Shown here one piece after another: positions 21,606 through 29,885 of a stretch of 64,000 nt of DNA. How positions within the stretch are numbered: the stretch's first letter is position 1; every line of letters starts with the position of its first letter. The notes under the pieces were generated by a model that worked only from the letters and a program-made list of their open reading frames with translations, searched no databases and was not told where the DNA came from. The DNA is from Prorocentrum cordatum (lineage: Eukaryota; Sar; Dinophyceae; Prorocentrales; Prorocentraceae): assembly GCA_963575745.1 (NCBI GenBank), contig CAUYUJ010011570.1:125001-189000 (forward strand), given 5' to 3'. The position numbers and the translations under genes are program-made.

Positions 21606-21904
21606 GGCCAATTAAGCGAGGTACGGGTGCAAAGGGGAGGAGATGCCGCGTGCCGTCGCAATCGCGCCAGCGGCGTCGTCGTCGCCATCGCCATCGGCGC
21701 ACTCGGGCAGCCCCCCCGTCGGGCAGCCCGAGGGGGGGTGCCGATGGCGAGGTCAATGGTGAGATCGATGGCGACATCGACAGCGTGATCAATTGCGAGG
21801 TATATGCCGAGAAACGTAGCGAGCACTGCCCTGGGTTCGCCCTATCGGCGGGGGGATGGGGTAGCGAGGTCGATTGGTAGATCGATATAGCGCGTCACTG
21901 CGAG

Positions 21905-22045
21905 ACCGCCCCGCCCTCCACCCCTCCATCCCACTACCGATCTCAATGTCAACCTCCTGATCGATCCCACTCTCGACCTCGCTGCCGATCATGTGATGCA
22001 TCACATTGTCGATGTGACTGTCGACGTCGCTGCCGATCTCGTCGG
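21905..22045 (-). repeat. 12-bp GATCGCGAGGTC array, inverted
   Basis: Units such as CGACCTCGCTGCCGATCTCG, the reverse complement of the 21463-21605 array. Together they form a large imperfect inverted pair with about 300 bp between arms. Confidence 0.7.
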
Positions 22046-22049
22046 CGCC

Positions 22050-22265
22050 CCCCCCCCCCCCTCCCCCCCCCCCTAGCCTCAATCGCCCATTGTCTCCTCG
22101 CTTCTCCCCCCCCTCCCCCTTTCCCCCCCCTCACCTTCCCCCCCCTCCCCCTCCTCCTCCTCCTTCCCCTCCCCCTCCTCCTCCTCCTCCCCTCCCTCGC
22201 CCTCCTCCTTCTCCTCTCGCCCCCCCCCTTCCCACCCCGCGCCCCCTTTTCCTCCTCGCCCTCCT
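22050..22265 (+). repeat. C/T-rich tract (CCCCCC, CTCCTC)
   Basis: Pure pyrimidine stretches with C10-like runs and (CTCCTC)n. In minus (transcript) orientation this follows a candidate exon, so it may be intronic. Confidence 0.8.
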
Positions 22266-22270
22266 GCCCC

Positions 22271-22336
22271 CCGTCGGGTGTCCTTCAGGAGGGTCCGCGC
22301 CGCGTCGCGGATGCCCTCGCATTGCTTCCTGCGGTC
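22271..22336 (-). CDS. Candidate exon of unrecognised gene
   Basis: Minus strand: a GCTAG acceptor is followed by GACCGCAGG, and the frame reads DRRKQCEGIRDAARTLLKDT then RR, a strongly amphipathic-helical, G/C-third-position stretch. An AG|G acceptor is the dinoflagellate preference. The donor is uncertain. Joining phase 0 to the 22553 end of the upstream candidate exon keeps the frame. Confidence 0.4.
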
Positions 22337-22552
22337 CTAGCCCGCAGCGGCCTTCTCGCCCGCGGACGGCGCTTGGGGGGGGGAAGAAGGGGCGCGGGGG
22401 GGGGGGGGGGCGGCAGGGGGGGGGTGGCGCGGGGGGGCGAGGGGGTGCTTCCAGCGCGCGCCCCTCCAATCATCCCCCCCCACTCCTCCTCTGGTTCGCC
22501 CCTCGCCAACCCTCATTTCCCTCGCCCCTAGTGCGCCGCCGCGACAGGGCGC

Positions 22553-22621
22553 CTTGTCGGTCAGGGCACAGCAGAGGGTCCGCATGGCGGGGTCAACCGG
22601 CTCGCTGCTGGCCCCCGCCAT
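22553..22621 (-). CDS. Candidate first (or 5') exon of unrecognised gene
   Basis: ATG at 22621; frame reads MAGASSEPVDPAMRTLCCAL then TDK. The exon would end AAG|GC at 22553, a GC donor; GC donors are frequent in dinoflagellates. Open frame and G/C third positions continue upstream of the ATG to about 22680, so the true start is not certain. No domain recognised. Confidence 0.35.
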
Positions 22622-22804
22622 GGCCGCGGGCGCGCAGGGCCGCGCGCGCCGCCCCGCAAGCTCGCGCCCCCCCCCTCCCAGTGCCCCCCGACGTCGGGGG
22701 CGCGGCGGGCGACGGGGCGCGGGCGGGGGGGCAGGGGCGCAGAAGGTGAAGGCAGGAATGGGGGGGCTCTGCGGGGGTGATGGCGGGGTCGGGGGTGTCT
22801 TTTC

Positions 22805-23425
22805 GGATCATGAACGGGCGGCGCCGTTTGGGCCTTGAATGTGGCCCCCCATATGGGGCCACGAAGCGTAAAAGACAGCGCCCGCGCACCCCCCCCCCCC
22901 TGCGCCCTCCGCATGTCTGTCTCTGTTTCGGCGTGCCCCTCGCGCGCATCGTGGCCCCGCATGGAGCTCCACCGAAGACCCCGGCGGTAGCGTCCGCATG
23001 GCGCCGCAGCGCCCGGCCTGGAACGCCCCTCGCAAGCGTCGCGGCCCCACGGGGAATCCAAACGAAGACCCCAATGGCAACTTCCGCATGGCACGCACCA
23101 GCGCACCCGTTTCGACAGACCTCTCACACGTTCCGCGGCCCTTCGGGAGCTCTGGCGAAGGCCCCAGCGCCCGTCTCGGCGCGCCTCTCACGCGCTTCGT
23201 GACTTAATATGAAGCTCCACCGAAGGCTTCAGTGGTAGCGCCCGCATGACACCACAGCACCAAGTTCGGCACGCCCCTCCCACGCTTCGTGGCCGCATGG
23301 GGAGCTCCACTGAAGGCCCCAGTGGCAGCGCCCGCCTGGCGCCGCCACGCCCATTTTCGGCACGCCCCCCGCGCGTTTCGCGGCCCCCAAAATGCTCCAT
23401 CGAAGGCGGTCGGCCCCCACGAGGC
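22805..23425 (+). repeat. About 80-90-bp tandem array (GGAGCTCCACCGAAGG family), copy 3
   Basis: Units with GGAGCTCCACCGAAG, GCAGCGCCCGCATG and CTTCGTGGCC. Same family and orientation as 11.2-11.8 kb, more GC-rich and more diverged. Confidence 0.8.
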
Positions 23426-23554
23426 GGTTCTCACAATAGCGTGTGGACTGGTTTTTTCGCCAGGTTGATATTTTCTTGTGCTTTGTTTGAAAGCTGTTGC
23501 TTATGGTAGCCTTTCTGCAAAACTTCGCACTGACCATCGCGATGTTCGAAAACT

Positions 23555-23790
23555 ACCACTCACTACACATAGTGGCCACTAGCGGCCTGTAGCGGCCACT
23601 AACGCGCGCGACTAGCGGCCATGAGCGCCCATTCAGCTGCCACTATCGGAAATGAGGGGCAATGTCGAGGCCATCTAGCGGCCACTGGCAATTGCACCTA
23701 GCGGCCATTTAACAACACAGAATGGCCACGAGCGGCCTGTAATGGCCACTGGCGGCCCTTAGCGGCCAGGCGCGTGACTGAATTCGCCGA
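23555..23790. repeat. Dispersed-in-block AGCGGCCACTAG repeat
   Basis: At least ten copies of AGCGGCC or its variants with TGGCCACT in both senses (AGTGGCCACTAGCGGCC and similar), irregularly spaced. The core TGGCCA is palindromic, so copies read on both strands. Confidence 0.75.
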
Positions 23791-23929
23791 AACCTATCGT
23801 GGCCTCGCACGCGCGCGTTGATAAATGCCGTTGGGTGTCGCCATCCTAGAAGACAAAACTAGATTCGAATTCCATTATACAACCTCCGAAACTCGCCACA
23901 TTAACGTTGCCCTTTGCTTCGGTTCGGCC

Positions 23930-24300
23930 TTCCGGCGTCCCAGAGACGGCCCAGTAGGCGCGCAAAATTGCCCAGGGATCGCCCAAAGGGCCTCCAATAT
24001 GGCCCCAGGACTGCCCAAGAGGCCCCAAAGACGGTTCCCAAGGGGCCCCAAGACGCCCCGAGAGGCTCCCCAACGCCCAAGATGGCCGTCAAGACGGCCC
24101 CGAAGCGCCCTAAAGCGCCCAAGTCGCGGCCCAGAGCACCTCCGAAGACGGCTTCCAACGTCGCCAGACGGACTGGGCGGCCCCCACGGAGCCGCCACAT
24201 GCCCCCAAGAGGCCCAAGAAGGCCCCCGAAAGGCCTCCCAGAGGCACCCAGGGAGCCCCCAGGAAGCTTTAAGAATGATCCAAGATGCTCTCAAGAGGTC
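23930..24300 (+). repeat. Composite GCCCAAGAGG element, copy E
   Basis: Begins with the head-core-like TCGGCCTTCCGGCGTCCCAG and continues with GCCCAAGAGGCC-type units to 24260. Same orientation as copies A-D, 14 kb away. Confidence 0.65.
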
Positions 24301-24358
24301 GCAGTATCATGATTATCATCATCATTGTCCTTTCCTTTCCTCACTACCCTCTTCCTCC

Positions 24359-24505
24359 CCCACGTGTTCCCGGAAGGTTTTCCACAACGGCTGGGGGAAC
24401 GCACGGTCCAACAGCGTGGGCAAGCTTTGCCCGCGTGTTTGGCCGACTAGGCGTATCCAAAAGGCAGGGGTCGGCGGTGATTCGCCGCAGGCGTCTTCGA
24501 TCGAG
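24359..24505 (+). repeat. Dispersed ~150-bp repeat, copy 2
   Basis: Partner of 10567-10725; see there for shared blocks. Confidence 0.65.
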
Positions 24506-24855
24506 ACAGAAAGCGTCAGCGATATACACTCGGTACAACTGAAGTATGTCCAAGGCGTTTGTTATGAAGGTTTCAGCTCGGCGTCTTGGAAATCCATGTT
24601 GTTGCGTTTTCAAGTCTCAGCAGAACTAAATCAACTAAGCAATGATGCGCGATTTTAGCGTTTTCAGATCAGTGTTTTAGCGGCTTCAGCCTGGAAGCGG
24701 CAAACGCGACCGAGGAACCCTACATACTTATAGTATGGCCGGGGGAAAGATAGCTGAAGTGAAGCATGTGAGAATGATGCTGGTGGCCGTTGTCCCACCG
24801 GCACCGTTGGTGACGCCAATCAAGAGGAGAGGTGGAGGGGGGGAAGCGCCGCGCC
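24506..24855. other. No gene recognised
   Basis: Unique, lower-GC sequence without motif or domain. Confidence 0.5.
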
Positions 24856-24859
24856 CGCC

Positions 24860-25440
24860 ACACTTTGCGAGCCCGAAGCGGGTAGCGACCGCACCCCCAA
24901 GGCACCCCTCTGCGGCGTCGAAGACATGCAACGCCTGCCACACCAGCGCATCCCCTGTGGCGTCGAAAAAGCGTCACGCCTGCCACGCTTTGCGGGCCCG
25001 AAAAGGATAGCGACCGTACCCCCAGCGCATTCCCTTCGGCGCCGAGAAGTTGCCGCGCCTGCCACGACTTGCGAGTCCGAAACGGATAATGACCACACCC
25101 CCAACGCACTCCCTGTGGCCTCGAGAAATTGCCACGCCTGCCGCGCTCTGCGGGGCCGAAGCGGATGGCAACCGCCCCCCCAGCGCACCCCCTGTAGCAT
25201 CGAGAAAGTGCAACGCCTACCACATGCTGCGAGCCCGAAACGGTTAGCGACCGCACCCCCAGCGCACACCGTGTGGCGTCGAAGAAGTTTCACGCCTGCC
25301 ACGCTTTTCGAGCCCGAAACCGACATCGACCGCACCCCCAGCGCACCTCCTGTGGCATCGAGCAGATGCCACGCCTGCCACACATTGCGAGCCCGAAACG
25401 GATAGCAACCGCACCCCCAGCGCAACCCCTGTGGCGTCCA
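24860..25440 (+). repeat. 79-bp tandem array
   Basis: CGCCTGCCAC recurs at 24977, 25056, 25135, 25214, 25293 and 25372, an exact 79-bp period. Each unit also has GCGAGCCCGAAACGGATAGC, GACCGCACCCCCAGCGCA and GTGGCGTCGA. Confidence 0.95.
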
Positions 25441-25905
25441 GAAAGTGCCACGCTTGCTAGGCTTTGCGACAGTGTCGTGGATAGCGGCAGCGTTGGGAGA
25501 CCACCCCCTGCGCAGCCCCTTATGGTGTCCAGAGCGTGCCACGCCTGTTAGGCTTTGCGGCAGTGTCCTGGATAGCGGCCGCGTTCAGATACCACCCCCT
25601 GCGCACCCCCTATGGCGTCCAGGAAGTGTGCCGCCTGCTAGGCTTTGCGACAGTGTCGTGGATAGCGGCCGCGCTGGGAGACCAACCCCTGCGCACCCCC
25701 TATGGTGTCCACGACGTGCCACGCCGGCTAGGCTTTGCGACAGTCTTGTGGATGGCGGCCGCGTTGAGAGACCACCCCATGCGCACCATCTACGTACGGT
25801 GTCCAGAAAGTGCCACACTTGCTAGGCTTTGCGACAGTGTCGTGGATAGCGGCCGCGCTGGGAGACCACCCCCTGCGCACCCCCTATGGTGTCCAGAGGT
25901 GCTGT
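25441..25905 (+). repeat. About 90-bp tandem array, related to the 79-bp array
   Basis: Five units with GCTAGGCTTTGCGACAGTGT, CGTGGATAGCGGCCGCG and GAGACCACCCCCTGCGCACC. The GCCACGC..CTTTGCG and CCCCCTGCGCACCCCC blocks are shared with the 79-bp unit, suggesting one grew from the other. A relative in opposite orientation lies at 44290-44820. Confidence 0.9.
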
Positions 25906-26005
25906 GCTGTGCTGTGCAGTGCTGAGCTGTGCTGTGCTGAGATGATCTGTGCTGTGCAGTGCTGTGCTGTGCTGCGCTGTGGTGCGCTGTGCTGTGTGAG
26001 AAGGA
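25905..26005 (+). repeat. Pentamer (GTGCT)n microsatellite
   Basis: GCTGTGCTGTGCTGTGCAGT-type repeat about 100 bp long, followed by a GAGGAGGAGG tract to 26045. Confidence 0.9.
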
Positions 26006-26045
26006 GAAGGGAACGGAGGAGGAGGAGGAGGGGGAGGAGGAAGGG

Positions 26046-26560
26046 AGGTGATTGAGCCTCGCGGGTGCGACGCGGCACGGAAGAAAACCAAAACCCCACG
26101 AAACATGTGGGGAACAACGCAAAAGCAACGGCCCTGAAAACGTGGTTAGCGTCTTCAGCCTGTCAAGAGCCCAAAGTAGAAAACGCAACAAAAAACGCTC
26201 AGGGCGCTTTTAATCGGGCGTTGGCAGAACTGGGTTTAATGGGACCTGGTTTAATGATGTGTACTGGGGACGCCCCCCCCGCCCCGTTCCACTATTCGGA
26301 AATGCCGTCACCCGAAAATGCACCAACTACGGCAGACCTAATCTAGTGATTATGAAGAATTTAGGGGCTCCAGGGCCCTGACACGAACCGGGCCCCCTTA
26401 CCTGGTGTCCTAGCTTTACCCGATTTAAGACAAACAAGATATATGCACAGGTGATTCGTACGAAATAGAAACGGAAGGACAGAGGGAGGGAGACAGAGAG
26501 AGAGAGAGAGACATAGAGACATACATATAAAGATATATATATATATACATATATATATAT
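26046..26560. other. No gene recognised; ends in AT microsatellite
   Basis: (GA)n at 26493-26512 and (TA)n at 26525-26560, the latter abutting the tyrosine-recombinase element. Nothing else seen. Confidence 0.6.
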
Positions 26561-26717
26561 ATGCTTGGCGGACTCCTGGGCGCCAGCCTTACAGATTCAC
26601 AGCACTTTTGCTCCAGACCGACCATGCTGTCAATCTGTGTGATTGCGGCCCAGAGCCGCTCGCATCTAGATGCCTCAGCCTCGCAGAGGTTACCCCCCGC
26701 GAGGCAATCACAACTCC
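26561..26717 (-). repeat. Split direct repeat B2 (3' terminus of element)
   Basis: 157 bp matching 26861-27017 with two substitutions, offset exactly 300 bp. It forms the outer end next to the AT tract. Confidence 0.9.
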
Positions 26718-26775
26718 AGCGCAAGTGTAGAAAGGCTCTAACAGCAGGGTGGGACAAAAGGGGACCGAGGGAGGG

Positions 26776-26857
26776 AAGCTTGAGCATTGATGCAACGACG
26801 GTCGCAACGGCGCCCTCTCATCCTATCTCGCAGAGAACACCAGGCACGCCAGAGCAA
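26776..26857 (-). repeat. Split direct repeat A2
   Basis: 82 bp identical to A1 at 32906-32987. It lies between the two B copies, separated from B1 by 3 bp and from B2 by 58 bp. Confidence 0.92.
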
Positions 26858-27804
26858 TCTATGCTTGGCGGATTCCTGGGCGCCAGCCTTACAGATTCAA
26901 AGCACTTTTGCTCCAGACCGACCATGCTGTCAATCTGTGTGATTGCGGCCCAGAGCCGCTCGCATCTAGATGCCTCAGCCTCGCAGAGGTTACCCCCCGC
27001 GAGGCAATCACAACTCCGAACCAGAAAGCAAACACTGAAACTTTGCGAAACTCTCACACTGGCCCTCAGCACATATCTAGTTAAAGCACAGAAAGTTTTA
27101 TTCCGCAGCGCTTGTTTGTAGGCTCTACCAAGCTCCACGCAAAGCCCTCTGGGATACGGCTCGGCGATGTGGGTGAGAAATCGCCCAGTACTGTCTTTTC
27201 CTTCAAGCACCCGGTGCGGGCACTTCGAAAAACTGCAAACGCCGCGGCCTTGGCACTGGGCCCCTTTGAGCTCGGCAAGGTCGAGATGACAAAACCGAAG
27301 GCGGGTTCGCTTACGCCACGGGGCTCCGAAAGCGCAAAAATCAACATCTAGATCGAGCACGTTACTGGAACGGGCGAGCGCTTTGGCCCCAGGGAGACTC
27401 CAAAGCCAAGAGGTCGAAGGATTCTCGATAACCACAGGGACCTTAAGAGATCTGCAAAGGGAAAAGAGGCCAAAGCTGAAACGGGCTAAACGGTTACCAC
27501 GGGCAACCTTCAGACAGTCGGCGGGATTCAGGTGAGGGAGTCCAAGGGGGTGCTCAGCGTCTCGAAGCGGCGGAGGTCCATTAGGCCGATTACGAGCACG
27601 CGACAGTGACTGACACGGAGTAGCTATCCACACGCCCAGGAGCATTTTGCTCCGCACCCAGCCCCTGACCAACTTCTGAATTTTGCTGGACAAGACACCG
27701 GCAGCAGCGTCATGGATAATGTCCAGTTCGAAGCGGGGGAGACCCCTCAGGACTAACCGAAACGATCGAGAGAGGTTGCCGCTTCCACTGAAGACTTCCA
27801 GCAT
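26818..27804 (-). CDS. Methyltransferase with C5-type motifs, last ORF of the retroelement
   Basis: An ATG at 27804 opens a 328-codon frame. It begins MLEVFSGSGNLSRSF, matching the SAM-binding motif I (E-x-F-x-G-x-G). At about 27610-27632 it has ATPCQSLSRAR, which fits the catalytic Pro-Cys of motif IV of C5 cytosine methyltransferases. At about 27411-27433 it has VIENPSTSWLW, fitting the ENP motif VI. Further downstream are DFCAFGAPWRKRT and a short Cys-containing region (CQGRGVCSFSKC). The last ~90 codons read into repeats B1 and A2. Classical DIRS elements carry an adenine-type (Dam-like) methylase between RNase H and recombinase; this one differs in motif and position. It is the longest undamaged domain in the element. 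Whether it acts on DNA cannot be told from the sequence. Confidence 0.65.
   Translation of the reverse strand: MLEVFSGSGNLSRSFRLVLRGLPRFELDIIHDAAAGVLSSKIQKLVRGWVRSKMLLGVWIATPCQSLSRARNRPNGPPPLRDAEHPLGLPHLNPADCLKVARGNRLARFSFGLFSLCRSLKVPVVIENPSTSWLWSLPGAKALARSSNVLDLDVDFCAFGAPWRKRTRLRFCHLDLAELKGAQCQGRGVCSFSKCPHRVLEGKDSTGRFLTHIAEPYPRGLCVELGRAYKQALRNKTFCALTRYVLRASVRVSQSFSVCFLVRSCDCLAGGNLCEAEASRCERLWAAITQIDSMVGLEQKCFESVRLAPRNPPSIDCSGVPGVLCEIG
26861..27017 (-). repeat. Split direct repeat B1
   Basis: Inner copy of the 157-bp B repeat, directly downstream of the coding region in element orientation. Confidence 0.9.
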
Positions 27805-27836
27805 CACTTGCTGTCCAGATTCGTTCACACATCGAG

Positions 27837-28700
27837 CTAGGTCGCGCAGAGGACTGCGCCACTTGTATCGAGGCTGTGCCTGGCGATGCCCCGAAAGTGG
27901 TGAGGGGGCATGTTTAGCCGTTCTTGAATCCGTCTTGCCTCGGTGTACCGCCTCACGACCTGATCTGTAGCCCACCGACCTCTCTGTGTTATCTCGTCTT
28001 GGGTGAGGGCCCGCACCAGCAGCTTGTGGCCCGCCTCTTCGTGCCAGGGGAAGGCGGGGCTGTCTAACACCAGCGAGTCGTCGTACACCCCCGTCTGGCC
28101 TGCTACCCCGCTTACCCTCAGATGAAGCGTCATGCTCCAGGTCCTGCGCGGGCCTTTGAGCAGCACTGACGGCGGCACCAGGCTGTGGGTGGTCAGGGAG
28201 AGCGCCTCCGACGGCCTCAGGTGCAGGGCGAAGGCCACGGCCGTGAGTTTTGCCAGCACTCGCTCCCTGGCCTGAACTAACTGGCGGATGACAAGGCAGC
28301 AGGTGGTCCACGGCAGCCGAAGCCTCGACCGAGGCGGAGCCCGCGTGCGCCATCCCCGAGCAGCTCGGGTCGCACACGGCAGGCTGCTGCACTCCAAGCC
28401 CAGGTGGCACCCCGCGAAGGCCAGCGACGCGAAGAGCTTCCTCGCGTCCGTGCTCTCGCCCCCCATCAAGAACTGCTCGCGGATGTACATCGCCAGGGTC
28501 TCGTTCAGTTGCTCCTCGGCCGCCGTCTCCAGGCGCGAGTGCTCGGCCCAGAGGTAGAAGCGGTGGGCTCGCCTCTCGTAGTCCTGGCGGGTGGCGGCGG
28601 ACACCGACTCCTGCTCCAGAACCGAGTGGCTCTCTCCGGGCATCGGAACGATATCCCGGCTGCAGCCCTGGCGGCGCGGCAGGCGCCTGGCAGCTTGGCG
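27837..28700 (-). pseudogene. Tyrosine recombinase of the retroelement, core damaged
   Basis: The frame contains an N-terminal core-binding-like helix region (SVSAATRQDYERRAHRFYLW, about 28550-28610), then PRSRLRLPW and the first catalytic Arg in LRPSEALSL (about 28196-28220). The C-terminal part has ITQRGRW and VRRYTEARR (about 27940-27985), fitting the end of the tyrosine-recombinase fold in DIRS-order elements. The expected His-x-x-Arg box between these parts is not visible; the sequence goes from FPWHEEAGHKLLVRALTQDE straight into RGRW, which looks like an internal deletion. The frame differs from that of the RNase H end upstream and the methyltransferase downstream. The enzyme would normally join the circular cDNA to target DNA. 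Confidence 0.7.
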
Positions 28701-28879
28701 GCCCCCCTCCACGCGAGCTCGGACAGCAAGGCTCGTCGTAGAGGCTGAGGCCCGGCGGCGGCGAGACGAAGCCACGGCCGCGCTGGTCCTCGGTCCTCCC
28801 CGACTCCTCGGCAAGCCGCCCGTCACCTGAGCAAGGGCTCCTGCGCCTGGCATCCCCAGCGGCCGCTCGATCAGCTTCA

Positions 28880-29885
28880 GCTGTAAGGCCAGGCCGGTTC
28901 CGCGAGGCTGAGTCCGCACTGTTGTGCTCAGAAGGCACCCAGCGCCAGACGACGCAGCCACTGCACAGCGCTAGAGCTGCGACAGGACGACATACTCGCT
29001 GAAGCGGCGCCGATGAGGACCGGCCCTTGAGCAAAGCCAGCAACGGGGATGATATGAGTGTGTCTGAAATTTCCAGAGCTCCGAAGAAGGTGCTTTAGAC
29101 AGCTGACCAGAGCCCTGCCCTCAAGGATGACCTGGGGCTCCTCACGCTCCCAAGGCTTCGAGAGAATACGCTTCCAGACACCACCCCAGACCTCCTTCGA
29201 GACGCTCCTGAACTTGGCCTCTGGGGGCTTCAGGAAGACCTTGATGGGCTCCTCGAACATCAGGCCCTGCGAGGCCCTCAGGACATGGTAGGGCTCGGTG
29301 AACCCCGTGCTCGTCTCGGTCTCCTCGGTCTCATCCTTCCACATGCCGATGTCGAAAGCTCGGGGAGGCATCGACTTCTCGTTGTCTCGCCCAAACCTCC
29401 ATCGCTCGTTGAAGGACGACAACTCGACGACCTGATCGTGCGTGAAATCCTTCTCAGTGATTCCAACCCCCCACCACGAGGCGTCCACGCAAGAGACCAC
29501 CTTTGAGAGAGGCCTGCCCGCGTTTCTGAACCATAGGACCAACAAGGACTTACACCACCGCAGTTCACGTCGAACGGACCCCCAAAGACGTAAGGACCTA
29601 TGACCAGCCACGCGGATGAACGAGTACACGGCACCCAGAGCGCTCAAGAGTTCCCGCCTGATGAGGCCCCGAGATGCGCAGTGCGATATGACCCTCCGGA
29701 GCGTGTCCCCAGCACAGCGGTCTTGCCTCAAGATCTCCTGGATGCCCAGACGCAACCTCCACCGTAAACGAGGATTCAGCCCGATGACAGCATCACTCGA
29801 ACCAAACTCCCAGCCCCAAATCTGACCGCCTACTCCCTCCTCGACCTCATGCGTAGGCAACCCGACTCGATTTAGCGCGGCCCAC
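28880..29885 (-). pseudogene. RT thumb and RNase H region of the retroelement
   Basis: An RT connection (LLSALGAVYSFIRVAG...) is followed by RNase H motifs in order: VVSCVDASWWGVGI with the first Asp (about 29462-29500), VILEGRALVSCL with the Glu (about 29105-29130), and WVPSEHNSADSASR (about 28901-28941) with the terminal Asp. Between the Glu and the last motif the frame shifts near 29043-29060, and the segment that should carry the third acidic residue (usually Asp-Asn) is split by that shift. RNase H would remove RNA from the RNA:DNA hybrid. Confidence 0.75.

Noticed and set aside
26360-26410. tRNA-like minus-strand segment (GGTTCGTGTC box and GCTAGGACACC box)
   Set aside because: The boxes resemble Pol III A/B boxes, but no cloverleaf with a proper T stem or acceptor stem could be drawn.
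27837-28961. Bacterial or phage integrase by horizontal transfer
   Set aside because: Its position between RNase H and split direct repeats, and the RGRW..RRY end, fit a DIRS-order retroelement recombinase.
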